In this document: positions 1 through 9,073 of the stretch, piece by piece
Layout of the letters: each line of letters begins with the position of its first letter
Position numbering within the stretch: the stretch's first letter is position 1
DNA from: Oceaniglobus indicus
Lineage (GTDB): Bacteria > Pseudomonadota > Alphaproteobacteria > Rhodobacterales > Rhodobacteraceae
Assembly (NCBI RefSeq): GCF_002751875.1
Contig: NZ_NMZM01000002.1
Location: 186,001 to 250,000 of the forward strand
Direction: 5' to 3'
Length of the DNA: 64,000 nucleotides
Program-made: the position numbers and the translations under genes
Notes under the pieces: generated by a model
The model's database searches: none
The model's input: the letters and a program-made list of their open reading frames with translations, nothing else
What the model was told of the DNA's origin: nothing

Positions 1-356
1 AAATGCACGGTGTCGGGCAGATGCGGCGCGACGGCGGCAATCACCCCGGCCTTGACCGACCCCACGTCGGTCACCGTGGCACCGGGTGCCAGATGCGGCG
101 CCATTTCGGCCGCGACGGCGCCCATTGCCCCCACCGGCACGCACAACACCACCAGGTCGGCGTTCGCCACGGCCTCGGCCACGGTATCGACCACCCGGTC
201 GCACAGCCCGATTTCGGCGGCGATGGTGCGGGTTTCGGCCGAGCGGGCGGTGCCGACGATCTCGCCGGCCAGACCGGCGCGGCGCATGGCCAGCGCCATG
301 GAACCGGCAATCAAGCCAAGCCCGATCAGGGCCACCCGGTCATAGGTCACGCTCAT
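1..356 (-). CDS. tyrA: Prephenate/arogenate dehydrogenase family protein (3' end outside window)
   Basis: Partial gene; the N-terminal ~118 residues are visible and the rest lies beyond base 1. The protein opens with a Rossmann dinucleotide-binding fold ([12 protein letters not shown], a GxGxxA/G-type loop) followed by the alternating pattern typical of TyrA proteins, including the segment [11 protein letters not shown] and later VTDVGSVK, which is the TyrA-family DVGSxK signature. TyrA oxidatively decarboxylates prephenate or arogenate in tyrosine synthesis, using NAD(P)+. The ATG overlaps the hisC stop as ATGA, so the two are translationally coupled. HisC-type aminotransferases often also act on aromatic keto acids, which fits the pairing. 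Substrate preference (prephenate or arogenate) cannot be read from the fragment. Confidence 0.88.
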   Translation of the reverse strand, partial: MSVTYDRVALIGLGLIAGSMALAMRRAGLAGEIVGTARSAETRTIAAEIGLCDRVVDTVAEAVANADLVVLCVPVGAMGAVAAEMAPHLAPGATVTDVGSVKAGVIAAVAPHLPDTVH

Positions 357-1441
357 CCCTCGGGATCCTTGAAGCGGGAAATGGCGTGGACCACGCGGCG
401 GCACGACGCTTCGTCGCCCACGGTGATCCGCAGGCAGTTGGGCAGTTTGTAGCCGCCCATCTTGCGCACGATCAGACCGTCGCGGCGCAGGTGCGCCTCG
501 CAGGCGTCGGCTTGCGGCGCATCATCGAACCGCGCCAGCACGAAGTTGGCGCAGGATGTGTCCGACGGCACCCCCAGTTCGGCCAGCGCCTTGGCCATCC
601 AGCCGCGCATCCGGCTGTTTTCGGCGCGGCAGCGTTCGACATATTCGCGATCGCGCAAGGCCGCCTCGGCCGCCGCCATCTGCAACTCCGACAGGTTGAA
701 CGGCCCGCGCACCCGGTTCAGCGCGTCGATGACGTGGTCGGGCCCATAGCCCCAGCCGATGCGCAAGCCCCCCAGCCCGTAGAGCTTGGAAAACGTGCGT
801 GTCATGAAGACATTGTCGCGCTTGTCGACCAGTTTCGCGCCGCCATCGAAATCGGCGACGTATTCCGCATAGGCGCCATCCAGCACCAGCAGCACATGAT
901 CCGGCAGTTCGGCCGCCAGGCGCCCCACCTCGTTCGAACCGATCATCGTGCCCGTGGGGTTGCCGGGGTTGGTCACGAAGACCAGCCGCGTGCGGAAATT
1001 GCAGGCCTCGAGAATCGCGTCGACATCGACCTTGCGTTCGTGTTCGCGCACTTCGATCGGGGCGGCGCCCGCGGCCAGGGCGCTGATGCGATACATGCCG
1101 AAGCCGTGTTCGGTGTGGATCACCTCGACTCCCGGTCCGCCGTAGGCCTGGCACAGCAGGGTGATGATTTCGTCGCTGCCATTGCCGCAGATGATGCGCG
1201 CGGGATCCAGGCCGTGGACGTCGGCGATGGCATTGCGCAGCGAATCGTGGCTGGTGTTCGGATACCGGTGGATATTGTGCAGCGACCGGCGGATCGCCTC
1301 CTTGCTGGCCTCGGACGGGCCGAACGGGTTCTCGTTGCTCGACAGTTTCACGACATCGCGCGCGCCCGCGATACCGGCGTCACCGCCCACGTAGGGCGCA
1401 ATTTCCAGAACGCCGGGCTTCGGCTGAATGGCATGTGTCAT
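353..1441 (-). CDS. hisC: Histidinol-phosphate aminotransferase
   Basis: 362-residue class I/II PLP aminotransferase. It transaminates imidazole-acetol phosphate with glutamate in histidine synthesis, and homologues can also process aromatic keto acids. Visible family features are [11 protein letters not shown] near the N-terminus, [11 protein letters not shown] in the middle, the PLP-lysine segment [15 protein letters not shown], and a C-terminal LRITVGD stretch. I chose the ATG at 1441 ([11 protein letters not shown]) because it gives the normal family length; the longer open frame upstream shows no homology. It overlaps tyrA by four bases, and that coupling suggests a joint aromatic/histidine aminotransferase role. 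The upstream gene on the opposite strand is divergent, so the promoter probably lies in the 180-bp gap. Confidence 0.95.
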   Translation of the reverse strand: MTHAIQPKPGVLEIAPYVGGDAGIAGARDVVKLSSNENPFGPSEASKEAIRRSLHNIHRYPNTSHDSLRNAIADVHGLDPARIICGNGSDEIITLLCQAYGGPGVEVIHTEHGFGMYRISALAAGAAPIEVREHERKVDVDAILEACNFRTRLVFVTNPGNPTGTMIGSNEVGRLAAELPDHVLLVLDGAYAEYVADFDGGAKLVDKRDNVFMTRTFSKLYGLGGLRIGWGYGPDHVIDALNRVRGPFNLSELQMAAAEAALRDREYVERCRAENSRMRGWMAKALAELGVPSDTSCANFVLARFDDAPQADACEAHLRRDGLIVRKMGGYKLPNCLRITVGDEASCRRVVHAISRFKDPEG

Positions 1442-1625
1442 GGCGGCAATTCCCCTTCGGGGCGGTTCTAGCGACGGGCGTCGGCCAAGACCAGAAGCAT
1501 GTTGCCAATTCGGCACAGGCCGGAATTTCGTCGCGGGGTGCGGTTTTCGGGTCACGCGGCCGCGCATCTTGAAGCGGCCCCTCGCGATGACCACCTTGTT
1601 TGCAGGGCGAATCGGAGGTGTGGAC

Positions 1626-1895
1626 ATGGCCGGAGGCTGGAGCCGCGACGGCGCGGTGAACGAACAGATCGAAGCATCCATCGCGGATGAGTTGCAGCGC
1701 ATGCAGGCGCGGCGCGGTGTCGCACGCCCCTCGCGCACCCATTGCGCCGATTGCGAGGAACCGATTCCCGAAGCCCGCCGCATCGCCAGCCCCGGCGTGA
1801 CGCTGTGCATTGATTGCCAGACCGAACGCGACGGCCAGGCGGTCCGACGCGGCGGCATCAACCGGCGTGGATCGAAGGATTCGCAACTGAAGTAG
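1626..1895 (+). CDS. ybiI: YbiI-like DksA/TraR-type C4 zinc-finger protein
   Basis: 89-residue protein with a C4 zinc finger (CADC near residue 39 and CIDC near residue 61) and the diagnostic YbiI ends: an N-terminal GWxxDxAVNEQI stretch and a C-terminal [11 protein letters not shown]. DksA/TraR proteins bind the RNA polymerase secondary channel, but this small form lacks the long DksA coiled coil; YbiI itself has no firmly established function. The ATG at 1626 is preceded by a strong GGAGG ribosome-binding site. It is divergent from hisC and appears to be monocistronic. Identity to the family is clear from the termini; the molecular role is not known. Confidence 0.85.
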   Translation: MAGGWSRDGAVNEQIEASIADELQRMQARRGVARPSRTHCADCEEPIPEARRIASPGVTLCIDCQTERDGQAVRRGGINRRGSKDSQLK

Positions 1896-1992
1896 CGACC
1901 GAATGGCGGCGGGCCAGGGCAGTTGCAATTGGTGCGACAGAATCTGCGCGCGCGAAAAATTGCCGTTCGCCTTACCCTGGTTCAGTCCGGTC

Positions 1993-2010
1993 ACGACCGT
2001 TAGCGGTCGT
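1993..2010 (+). repeat. Short perfect inverted repeat downstream of ybiI
   Basis: ACGACCG and CGGTCGT arms of 7 bp flank a TTAG loop, in the 224-bp gap between ybiI and the next gene. There is no clear T-run after it, so it is at best a weak terminator. It may instead be part of a degenerate intergenic repeat. Confidence 0.3.
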
Positions 2011-2119
2011 TCATTCAAGTTGCGGCGAAGGGTCGGAACGAGCCGACTTCAATCACGATCAATGTCACGTCAAAGTGTCGCCTGCATGACCGGAAATTGC
2101 GATTTAAGGCAGGTGCGGT

Positions 2120-2422
2120 CTAGTGATTATGGTCGCATTTTGTATCAACCTTGGACATGCGCCAGGTGATCATGGAAAGCAGGCAAGCTCGACCTGGGTC
2201 TTGAGCATCGCGAATTCGGCTCATCATCGTTGCCCAGTCTTCTTCGGGTGCTCTGTTTGTAAAATCAGCGACAGCCATCCGGGCAAAGGCGGCATGATCC
2301 ATACCTTCGGCTTCGGCGGCTTTACCCAAGGCATCCCAAATCTCTGGCTCGGCGGGTGCCAGCCAGTCTTTAATCCCATCGCCGGATTTGCGCGCGGCGC
2401 TCAGAACTTCACCTAGCATCAT
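2120..2422 (-). CDS. Small conserved-looking hypothetical protein
   Basis: 100-residue acidic, soluble protein that I do not recognise as a named family, though proteins of this size and pattern seem common in Rhodobacterales. It has a leading amphipathic helix (GEVLSAARKSGDGIKDWL), a helix-rich middle, and a C-terminal tail DTKCDHNH that could bind a metal ion. The start is the first of two adjacent ATGs, with GGAG about ten bases upstream. Composition and codon use match the neighbours. It stands alone between two gene-poor stretches. No membrane segments or signal peptide are visible. Function unknown. Confidence 0.6.
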   Translation of the reverse strand: MMLGEVLSAARKSGDGIKDWLAPAEPEIWDALGKAAEAEGMDHAAFARMAVADFTNRAPEEDWATMMSRIRDAQDPGRACLLSMITWRMSKVDTKCDHNH

Positions 2423-2771
2423 GACTTTATCTCCACCCGACTGGCATGTTGGAATTAGAAAGACATGATGGCGTCAAGCAGCACTGTCAATTCCAAACGC
2501 GACCGCGTTGGTGTCGCAACCCTGACAGCAGTCTGGCGGTTCCGGACCTGTTCTGGCCTTTCGCTATCATTCACGAAGGTCTGCCTTGTCCGCGCAGCCG
2601 ACCTCGGCACCTGGTGCAGCGACGCGCGCTTCCCGCCGCTCCATGACATCGGATGGCGTTGTCCCATCGCTCCATCAGGGATGAGAGCCGTCATTCGCCC
2701 TATCACCCTGCCAACGAAAAAGGCCGCCGCATCCAACGATGCGACGGCCCTGATGCGACATTCCGGAACGA
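2423..2771. other. 349-bp gene-free stretch upstream of the small hypothetical gene
   Basis: No convincing coding frame, and short ORFs in both directions lack ribosome-binding sites. The segment holds the leader/promoter of the minus-strand small gene at its left end and the rpsD terminator hairpin (2716-2749) at its right end. Nothing else is recognisable. Confidence 0.6.
2716..2749 (-). terminator. Rho-independent terminator of rpsD
   Basis: On the minus strand a 12-bp stem with a single mismatch (GGCCGTCGCATC against GATGCGGCGGCC) closes a GTTG loop and is followed at once by TTTTT. It starts 22 bases after the rpsD stop codon, which is the classic intrinsic-terminator geometry. Confidence 0.88.
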
Positions 2772-3392
2772 TCAGTTCTGGGCGTAGTATTCGATGACCA
2801 GGTTCGGCTCCATCTGCACGGGATAGGGCACATCGCCCAGGGTCGGGGTGCGGGTGAAGGTGGCGGTCATCTTGTTGTGGTCGACCTCGACATAGTCGGG
2901 CACGTCACGTTCGGGAAGCTGCACGGCCTCCAGGACGCTGACCAGCTGCTTCGACTTCTGGCGCACCTCGACCACGTCGCCTTCCTTCACGCGGTAGGAC
3001 GGGATGTTGACGCGCTGGCCGTTCACCGTGACGTGGCCGTGGTTCACGAACTGGCGGGCGGCGAAAACGGTCGGCACGAACTTGGCGCGGTAGACGACGG
3101 CGTCCAGGCGGCGCTCGAGCAGGCCGATCAGGTTCTCGCCGGTGTCACCCTTCACGCGGGCGGCTTCGGCGAAGATGCGCTTGAACTGCTTTTCGGTCAG
3201 GTCGCCGTAATAGCCCTTGAGCTTCTGCTTGGCGCGCAGCTGCAGGCCGAAGTCCGAAACCTTGCCCTTGCGGCGCTGGCCGTGCTGGCCCGGGCCGTAT
3301 TCGCGGCGGTTGACCGGCGACTTGGGGCGGCCCCAGATGTTTTCGCCCATGCGGCGGTCGATCTTGTACTTGGCAGATGTGCGTTTCGTCAC
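2772..3392 (-). CDS. rpsD: 30S ribosomal protein S4
   Basis: 206 residues, the normal S4 length. S4 binds 16S rRNA early in 30S assembly and affects decoding fidelity. Visible family features include [20 protein letters not shown] at the N-terminus, the YGPGQHGQ segment, the helical part with [11 protein letters not shown], and the S4 RNA-binding domain [20 protein letters not shown]. The start is GTG at 3392 with AAGGA eight to ten bases upstream; in-frame codons before it lie in non-homologous leader. A promoter-like sequence sits about 170 bp upstream and a strong terminator follows, so the gene is probably transcribed alone. Confidence 0.97.
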   Translation of the reverse strand: MTKRTSAKYKIDRRMGENIWGRPKSPVNRREYGPGQHGQRRKGKVSDFGLQLRAKQKLKGYYGDLTEKQFKRIFAEAARVKGDTGENLIGLLERRLDAVVYRAKFVPTVFAARQFVNHGHVTVNGQRVNIPSYRVKEGDVVEVRQKSKQLVSVLEAVQLPERDVPDYVEVDHNKMTATFTRTPTLGDVPYPVQMEPNLVIEYYAQN

Positions 3393-3559
3393 GTCTGATA
3401 TCCTTCGTCTATGCGCCACCCGAAGCGGGCGACAGGGAAGGGCGTTGTCCTCTGAACCCCGATTCGACGAACCGGGCTCCGACAGGCGATCCCTTGCGGG
3501 AGCCACCAACACCAATGATCATCCGGATGCCACGCAGGCGCAGCACCAGACGAAGGCGC

Positions 3560-3587
3560 GTCTTATCCGCTGGGCGGGGGAAGTCAA
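3560..3587 (-). promoter_or_regulatory. rpsD: Candidate rpsD promoter
   Basis: On the minus strand, TTGACT (-35, 3582-3587) is separated by 16 bp from TAAGAC (-10, 3560-3565). The near-consensus -35 and weak -10 resemble many alphaproteobacterial housekeeping promoters. It would give an untranslated leader of roughly 160 nt. Confidence 0.45.
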
Positions 3588-3607
3588 GGGGTGGCGTCCG
3601 CAGCGGG

Positions 3608-4726
3608 TCACGACATGACATGGGCAACCTCACGGACGGCACCGGTGCGACGGTGCGCCATGCCGCGCGCTTCCGACAGCATGACCGCCGCTTCCGCCGC
3701 GCTGAGCAGGCGGCGGGCGGCGGCCCCGAAGACCGTCGGATCTTCCGCCAGTTCGGGATCGGTGGCGAACATCGCGGCGCGCTGGTCGTCGGGAATGCTG
3801 TCCAGCGCGGTGTGGGCCGGATGGAAGCTTTCGGAGGCAACGCCATTGGCCCACAGCACGTTATGGGCCGGCAACATCAGGTGATGATAGACGACTTCGC
3901 GCCGGCCGTGTTCCACGGTGACCGAACGGTCGTTGACCAGGTCGATGGCCGCCACCAGCACTTCGGGTTCGTTGAACAGCGCCTCGGCGGCCGCCCCGCG
4001 CACGAGGATGCGGTGTTGCGGCGACACGACCAGATCGGGCGTGGGCACGTTCAGACCCAGCGCATCGGTGCGGATCCGCACCGGACGCAGCGCCGGCAGC
4101 GCATGCAGGCGCGCCCCGGTCATCCGCCGATGGCCGGTCCATTGCAGGGGTTGCGCGCCGTTGTCACGGGTGCAGACGGTATCGCCCTGAGTCAGATCCT
4201 CGACCCGGCGATCGCCGTCGGGGGTGCGCACCAGGGTGCCCGCCGCGAAACAGATCACGCCCGGCGGCACCGCGGCCGTCCGGGGTGCCACCAGGACCCG
4301 TTCACCGGGACAGCGCACCACCCAGAGATCGCGATCGGCTGGCGGCATCTCGCCAAGGAACAACAGCAACGGACGCGCCGTTTCGGCCAGTTCGATAAGC
4401 GTTATCGCGTATTCGCGACGGCCTTCGGTCACCACGAAGTGGCGGTCGAACAGCGGCTCGTCCGCGAAACCGCGAACATCCGGCCGCAGGGGCTGTATCG
4501 CGTGCCCCACCATGCGCCGTGCGGCACGCGCTGCGCGCTGCCGCAATTCACCGTCACCCAAGGGCCCTTCCAGAATCAGAAGATCGTTCGCGCCATCGAC
4601 ACGCACCGGGCTGCCGCTCCAGCGCCAGCTGGCACCGACCTCGAGCGCGCCCACCGGCGCCCCCGGCAAACCATCCACTTCCGTCTGAGACCAAGGGACA
4701 ACGAACGTGCCTGAATAGCCCGCCAT
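3608..4726 (-). CDS. Hint-domain protein (Rhodobacterales type)
   Basis: 372-residue protein with a ~150-residue N-terminal part of unknown fold and a Hint (hedgehog/intein-like) domain beginning at Cys159 in the motif VICFAAGTLVRTPDGDRRVEDL. The domain continues with GDTVCTRDNG, PDLVVSPQHRILV and HNVLWANGVASESFHP, the usual order in the Hint_2-type family. A nucleophilic Cys at the domain start is the expected self-processing residue. The C-terminal ~70 residues are helical. No signal peptide is visible; relatives are often secreted by type I systems or found as large VCBS-like proteins, but no RTX repeats are present here. Cellular role unknown. A second, diverged Hint protein lies at 43581-44495. 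Confidence 0.8.
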   Translation of the reverse strand: MAGYSGTFVVPWSQTEVDGLPGAPVGALEVGASWRWSGSPVRVDGANDLLILEGPLGDGELRQRAARAARRMVGHAIQPLRPDVRGFADEPLFDRHFVVTEGRREYAITLIELAETARPLLLFLGEMPPADRDLWVVRCPGERVLVAPRTAAVPPGVICFAAGTLVRTPDGDRRVEDLTQGDTVCTRDNGAQPLQWTGHRRMTGARLHALPALRPVRIRTDALGLNVPTPDLVVSPQHRILVRGAAAEALFNEPEVLVAAIDLVNDRSVTVEHGRREVVYHHLMLPAHNVLWANGVASESFHPAHTALDSIPDDQRAAMFATDPELAEDPTVFGAAARRLLSAAEAAVMLSEARGMAHRRTGAVREVAHVMS

Positions 4727-4910
4727 CCTGCTTGTTCCTGCTCTCGTTTCTTATTGTTTTCAGGATACGCACAGCGTCCGCCCGATCCAAGTCATTGTCC
4801 GCAAAGGAACCGGGTTGCGCGCGGCAGGCGTTGCGTGGAACCCACAAAAGCGCGCGCGGGGGGCCTGCCGGCACCGTCGTCGCCACAGTTTCGCCACACT
4901 TGCACCCGAA

Positions 4911-5837
4911 TCAGATGCGCCGAGCGAATCCGTCCAACACCATGTCTGACAGCATCCGTGCCGCCGGGGTCAGATCGGTGTCGCGGCGTTCAAGATAGGA
5001 AAACGTCTCGACCGCGATCTTCAGGCGCAGATCAAGCGGCTCGAGCCCGATGCCCGGAAACGCCCGGCAGACCGCCGCGGCAATCGGGGCGATCGCGTCG
5101 CTGCGGGCCGTGGCCGCCAGCGTCATCACGAAGGACGAGGTCGACAGGACCCGTTCGGGCAACCCCAACCCCTGGGCCCGCAGTACCGAATCCAGCGTCG
5201 TGCGCAGGATCGCGCCCTCGGACGGCACAACCCAGTCGAACGGCATGAGGTCGGCCAACTCGAGATTGCGCCGTCCGACCAGCGGATGACCCGACCGCAC
5301 CGCGAAAACGACCGGCTCGTCAGCGATCGGAACCTCGCTCAGCAAGGCCGGGGCCACCGACCCGGGCCTGCGCGCAATGGCGAAATCCAGCGTGCCGTCC
5401 AGCAGGTCGGCCACCATCCGGTCGCTGGGGCCGACATCGATGCCGACGTCGACCCGCGGATACGCCGCGCGATAGGCGGTCACCGCCGACAGCACGGCCT
5501 CGACCGCCGGGCCGGTGACAGATCCCAGCCGGACACGGCCCGCCGCGCCCTGGCGCAACTCGTCGACCTCGCGGCCGCCCAGTTCGATCTCGTGCAGCAT
5601 CCGCGCCGCCCGACGGGCCATCGCCGCACCTTCGGGCGTCAGAACGACACCGCGCTGGGTCCGGGTATAGATCGCCACCCCCAGGATGCGCTCAAGCTCG
5701 GCCGCCAGCCGGGACGCCGCCGGTTGCGAAATCGCGATGCTGCGGGCGGCGGCGCCCAGGTTGCTCTGCGTCAGCAGAGCCGCCATCAGCCGCAGATGCG
5801 ACAACTTCAGCCCGCGGCGCAGAAGGTCCGGCGTCAT
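4911..5837 (-). CDS. LysR-family transcriptional regulator
   Basis: 308 residues. An N-terminal winged helix-turn-helix (residues ~8-65, [20 protein letters not shown] then [17 protein letters not shown]) is followed by a type 2 periplasmic-binding-like effector domain with a [20 protein letters not shown] segment. It is divergent from aroC with a 163-bp shared intergenic region, so by the usual LysR arrangement it may control itself and possibly the facing gene, though aroC is not a typical LysR target. The ATG at 5837 ([12 protein letters not shown]) places the HTH at the usual distance; a GTG 36 bases upstream in frame is the alternative start. Effector unknown. Confidence 0.87.
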   Translation of the reverse strand: MTPDLLRRGLKLSHLRLMAALLTQSNLGAAARSIAISQPAASRLAAELERILGVAIYTRTQRGVVLTPEGAAMARRAARMLHEIELGGREVDELRQGAAGRVRLGSVTGPAVEAVLSAVTAYRAAYPRVDVGIDVGPSDRMVADLLDGTLDFAIARRPGSVAPALLSEVPIADEPVVFAVRSGHPLVGRRNLELADLMPFDWVVPSEGAILRTTLDSVLRAQGLGLPERVLSTSSFVMTLAATARSDAIAPIAAAVCRAFPGIGLEPLDLRLKIAVETFSYLERRDTDLTPAARMLSDMVLDGFARRI

Positions 5838-6000
5838 GTCCTGTCCACTCAAAGGGTATCGGCCACAAACCACGCCGGGTGCATCCTGTCACCCCGGTTT
5901 CCTGAAAGACCCCGCCGGTGAAGGATGGTCCGGCACTGGTTTGGGCTGGGCATCCCATCGTCGCGGCCATAAACAGGACACCGACAAAACGGAGCGCGCC

Positions 6001-7104
6001 ATGAGCCTGAACACCTTCGGACATCTTTTCCGCGTGACCACCTGGGGCGAAAGCCATGGCCCCGCCCTGGGCTGCACCATCGACGGCTGCCCGCCGGGTG
6101 TGCCGGTGGCCGCCGAAGACCTTCAGATATGGCTGGATCGGCGCAAGCCGGGGCAGAACCGCTATACCACCCAGCGCCAGGAGCCGGACGCGGTGGAAAT
6201 CCTGTCGGGCACCTATGAAGGCGTCACCACCGGAACGCCGATCCAGCTGACGATCCGCAACACCGACCAGCGGTCGAAGGATTACGGCGACATCGCCGAG
6301 AAATTCCGCCCCGGCCATGCCGACATCACCTATTGGCAGAAATACGGCATCCGCGATCCGCGCGGCGGCGGCCGGTCCTCGGCCCGCGAAACGGCGGCGC
6401 GGGTGGCGGCGGGGGGCGTCGCGCGGGCGGTGCTGGCGCAACTGGTGCCGGACCTGCGGATCACCGGCTACATGGTGCAGATGGGACCGCACGCCATCGA
6501 CCGCGACCGGTTCGATTGGGACCGGATCGGCGAGAACCCGTTCTGGACGCCCGACGCGCAGGCCGCCGAGGACTGGGCCGGATATCTGGACGGGTTGCGC
6601 AAATCCGGCAATTCCTGCGGCGCCGTGATCGAGGTCGTCGCGCGCGGCACGCCGCCGGGCCTTGGCGCCCCGGTCTATGGCAAGCTCGACACCGATCTTG
6701 CCGCCGCGATGATGAGCATCAATGCCGTGAAGGGCGTCGAAATCGGTGAAGGGATGGCCGCGGCTGCCCTGACCGGCGAAGACAACGCCGACGAGATCTT
6801 CATGGGGAACGACGGTGTGCCGGTGTATTCATCGAACCACGCGGGCGGCATCCTAGGCGGCATTTCAACGGGGCAGGACGTGGTGGTGCGATTCGCGGTC
6901 AAGCCGACCTCGTCGATCCTGAAATCCCGCGCCACGATCACCAAATCGGGCAAGCCCGCCGACATCATCACCAAGGGCCGGCACGACCCCTGCGTCGGCA
7001 TCCGCGCCGTGCCAGTGGGCGAGGCGATGATGGCATGTGTCATCCTCGACCATCTGCTGTTGGATCGGGCGCAGACCGGCGGCGTGCGCGGACCCATCGG
7101 ATAG
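6001..7104 (+). CDS. aroC: Chorismate synthase
   Basis: 367-residue enzyme for the last step of the shikimate pathway: anti-1,4-elimination of phosphate from 5-enolpyruvylshikimate-3-phosphate, using reduced FMN that is not consumed overall. All three family signatures are present: [18 protein letters not shown] near the N-terminus, the [18 protein letters not shown] segment, and the C-terminal [18 protein letters not shown]. The length is normal for bacterial AroC. The ATG at 6001 gives the canonical [20 protein letters not shown] start. A GC-rich stem-loop follows directly. It is transcribed away from the LysR gene and towards the PRC-barrel gene. Confidence 0.98.
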   Translation: MSLNTFGHLFRVTTWGESHGPALGCTIDGCPPGVPVAAEDLQIWLDRRKPGQNRYTTQRQEPDAVEILSGTYEGVTTGTPIQLTIRNTDQRSKDYGDIAEKFRPGHADITYWQKYGIRDPRGGGRSSARETAARVAAGGVARAVLAQLVPDLRITGYMVQMGPHAIDRDRFDWDRIGENPFWTPDAQAAEDWAGYLDGLRKSGNSCGAVIEVVARGTPPGLGAPVYGKLDTDLAAAMMSINAVKGVEIGEGMAAAALTGEDNADEIFMGNDGVPVYSSNHAGGILGGISTGQDVVVRFAVKPTSSILKSRATITKSGKPADIITKGRHDPCVGIRAVPVGEAMMACVILDHLLLDRAQTGGVRGPIG

Positions 7105-7108
7105 GAAA

Positions 7109-7132
7109 CGGCCCCGGCGAACGCCGGGGCCG
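7109..7132 (+). terminator. GC-rich stem-loop after aroC, probably bidirectional
   Basis: A perfect 10-bp stem (CGGCCCCGGC / GCCGGGGCCG) closes a GAAC loop four bases after the aroC stop and 16 bases before the stop of the convergent PRC-barrel gene. The following T-rich stretch is short (CATCGTTTCGG), so termination may be partial. Confidence 0.65.
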
Positions 7133-7148
7133 CATCGTTTCGGTCAGG

Positions 7149-7529
7149 TCAGATCCAGTAATACGGCATCCCGAAGTGGCTGTAATACCGCTCTTCCCAC
7201 GCCCGGTCACGGGTCCAGTCGTCGTTGCGGGGGGGCATCCCCTCGAGCTGTTCCTTGGTGATATCGGTGACGAAACCACCTTTTGACGGGTCGTAATCCA
7301 GCTTGCCCCACGGTACCGGCACCTCTTCCGCACCAATTCCGAAAAAACCGCCAAAGTTCATGACGGCATAGCCGATGTTGCCCGACTTCTTGTCGATCAT
7401 CAGGTGGGCGATGTCGCCGACGTGATCGCCGGTCGGGCTATAGACCGCCGTTCCGGTGACGTCGTCGGACGACACCAGATGGCCGCCGGTTTCGGTTTGC
7501 GAGTGGTCTGTCTTCAATGCGTCAGTCAT
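7149..7529 (-). CDS. PRC-barrel domain protein
   Basis: 126-residue soluble protein with a single PRC-barrel domain (residues ~24-95): the pattern GTAVYSPTGDHVGDIAHLMIDKKSGNIGYAVMNF is typical. The C-terminus is rich in Trp and Tyr and ends FGMPYYWI. PRC-barrel domains occur in photosynthetic reaction-centre H subunits and RNA-processing proteins, but stand-alone versions like this are usually of unknown role, often linked to stress or membrane association. The ATG at 7529 was chosen because GGAGG lies nine bases upstream. It is convergent with aroC, and no partner gene is apparent. Confidence 0.82.
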   Translation of the reverse strand: MTDALKTDHSQTETGGHLVSSDDVTGTAVYSPTGDHVGDIAHLMIDKKSGNIGYAVMNFGGFFGIGAEEVPVPWGKLDYDPSKGGFVTDITKEQLEGMPPRNDDWTRDRAWEERYYSHFGMPYYWI

Positions 7530-7647
7530 CGGAAAACCTCCTCTTCTCGATGTCACCGAGTCAACGGGGATGGCGGCCGAACGTTCCCATCAGGCAGGTG
7601 CCATCGGCCGAAAGCGGCCGATCCGAAACGGCGCCGCGCGCGGTGGA

Positions 7648-8550
7648 TCAGCTCGCGCGGGGTGGGTGCGGCGGAACGGCGTTGATACGCCGCGCCTTGG
7701 ACACCTGCACGGCAAAGATACCGGCCGTGATGATCGCCACGCCGACGATATCCAGCACACCCAGCGCCTCGCCCAGCAGCAGGGCGGCAATGGCCACGCC
7801 AAGGAACGGGTTCAGGAAATGGAACGTCGATGCGCGCACCATGCCGATCCGCCCGACCAGCACGAACCACACCAGCGTCGCCGCCAGCCCCGGCACAAGG
7901 GTGGTATAGGCAAACGCCAGCACCAGCCGCCAGGACCACGCCACATCGAAGGTTTCCGTCGGGATCGCCACCACCGCCAGACAGACCGACCCCACCAGCA
8001 TCTGAAGCCCGACCACCATCAACAGGTTGCCCCCCGAAGACGCACCGCGCATCGACAAGGTGGCCACGGTCAGCGCGATGGCCCCGAGGATGCACAGGAT
8101 CAGGCCCGTCACATCCACGCCGCCGGAAATGCGCGACCCCATGATCAGCACGACGCCGAACATGCCGGCGGCCAACCCGGCCAGCCCCAGTGGCCGCGTC
8201 CGTTCGCCCATGAACAGCCAGCCGGCCAGCGCCACCAGCAATGGCAGGGACGACGCGATGATCGCGGCCAGCCCCGCCTCGATCTTCTGCATCGCGACAA
8301 AGTTCAGCCCCAGGTACAGCGCGTTCTGGCAGATGCCGAACACCGCCGTCGCCTTCCATTGCGCCCGGCTCAGCCGCCATGTCTGGCCCAGCGCCAGCGC
8401 GATGCCGACCCCCAGAAGGCCCGAGATCAGGAACCGCAGGCTGAGCGCCGTCAGGGGCGGCGCGTCCAGCACGATCATCCGTGCGCTGGTAAAGGCCGAC
8501 GACCACATGACGGCGAACGCCACGCCCAGCGCGATTGCCTTGATGTCCAT
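7648..8550 (-). CDS. EamA/DMT-family transporter
   Basis: 300 residues with about ten hydrophobic segments arranged as two EamA repeats, the drug/metabolite transporter layout; these are inner-membrane exporters or importers of small metabolites. The ATG at 8550 (MDIKAIALG) has GGAG upstream and leads straight into the first membrane helix. It lies 72 bases downstream of the MarR gene and is the last member of the minus-strand catabolic arm, so it may export a pathway intermediate or analogue. That link is inferred from position only. Confidence 0.85.
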   Translation of the reverse strand: MDIKAIALGVAFAVMWSSAFTSARMIVLDAPPLTALSLRFLISGLLGVGIALALGQTWRLSRAQWKATAVFGICQNALYLGLNFVAMQKIEAGLAAIIASSLPLLVALAGWLFMGERTRPLGLAGLAAGMFGVVLIMGSRISGGVDVTGLILCILGAIALTVATLSMRGASSGGNLLMVVGLQMLVGSVCLAVVAIPTETFDVAWSWRLVLAFAYTTLVPGLAATLVWFVLVGRIGMVRASTFHFLNPFLGVAIAALLLGEALGVLDIVGVAIITAGIFAVQVSKARRINAVPPHPPRAS

Positions 8551-8622
8551 GATATGGCTCCGCTTCGGGGGTGATGACGTGGCGCCCACACACCGCATTT
8601 TCAGGCGGCCGGCAAGGGCGCG

Positions 8623-9057
8623 TCAGGTCAGCTTGCGCAACAGGGCCAAAAGCTGTGTCCGCTCGGCGGCGTCCAGAGGTGACAGCGTCTCGTCGGTGAT
8701 GACGTGGCCGGCCTCGTGCAGTTCGGCGATCATTGCGACACTTTCGTCGGTCAGCGATATCAGCGTGCGCCGCCGGTCGCCCGGATAGGGTTTGACGGCG
8801 ACCAGCCCCTTGGCCTTCAGCCGGTCGATCACCCCCTTGATCGTCGCCACATCCATCGCCACCGCGCGGCCCAGTTCGTTCTGCGACGCGGGGCCGGCCT
8901 CGTGCAGGCGGATCAGGGTGGAAAACTGTGTCGGCGTCAGACCGCCGGGCGCCAGCCGCTGAAAGATCGCGGCGTGCCGCTGGCTGACCTGGCGCAGCAG
9001 ATAGCCGGCCTGATCGTCCAGGACATACCCGTCGCGCGGGGCGCTTTCATCGTTCAC
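8623..9057 (-). CDS. MarR-family transcriptional regulator
   Basis: 144 residues, the normal MarR length. It contains the winged helix-turn-helix (residues ~45-110: SQNELGRAVAMDVATIKGVIDRLKAKGLV) and the wing motif DRRRTLISLT. MarR proteins are usually repressors released by small aromatic ligands. It begins only 16 bases after the preceding catabolic gene, so it is probably co-transcribed and autoregulatory. NicR, the nicotinate-pathway repressor of Pseudomonas putida, is also a MarR protein responding to 6-hydroxynicotinate, so a similar ligand is a reasonable guess here. The inverted repeat at the 16.1-kb promoter is a candidate operator. Confidence 0.9.
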   Translation of the reverse strand: MNDESAPRDGYVLDDQAGYLLRQVSQRHAAIFQRLAPGGLTPTQFSTLIRLHEAGPASQNELGRAVAMDVATIKGVIDRLKAKGLVAVKPYPGDRRRTLISLTDESVAMIAELHEAGHVITDETLSPLDAAERTQLLALLRKLT

Positions 9058-9073
9058 GCGCCGGTCCTTGTGC

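Noticed and set aside
1626-1895. Full DksA for the zinc-finger gene
   Set aside because: The protein is only 89 residues, lacks the coiled coil and has YbiI-specific ends.
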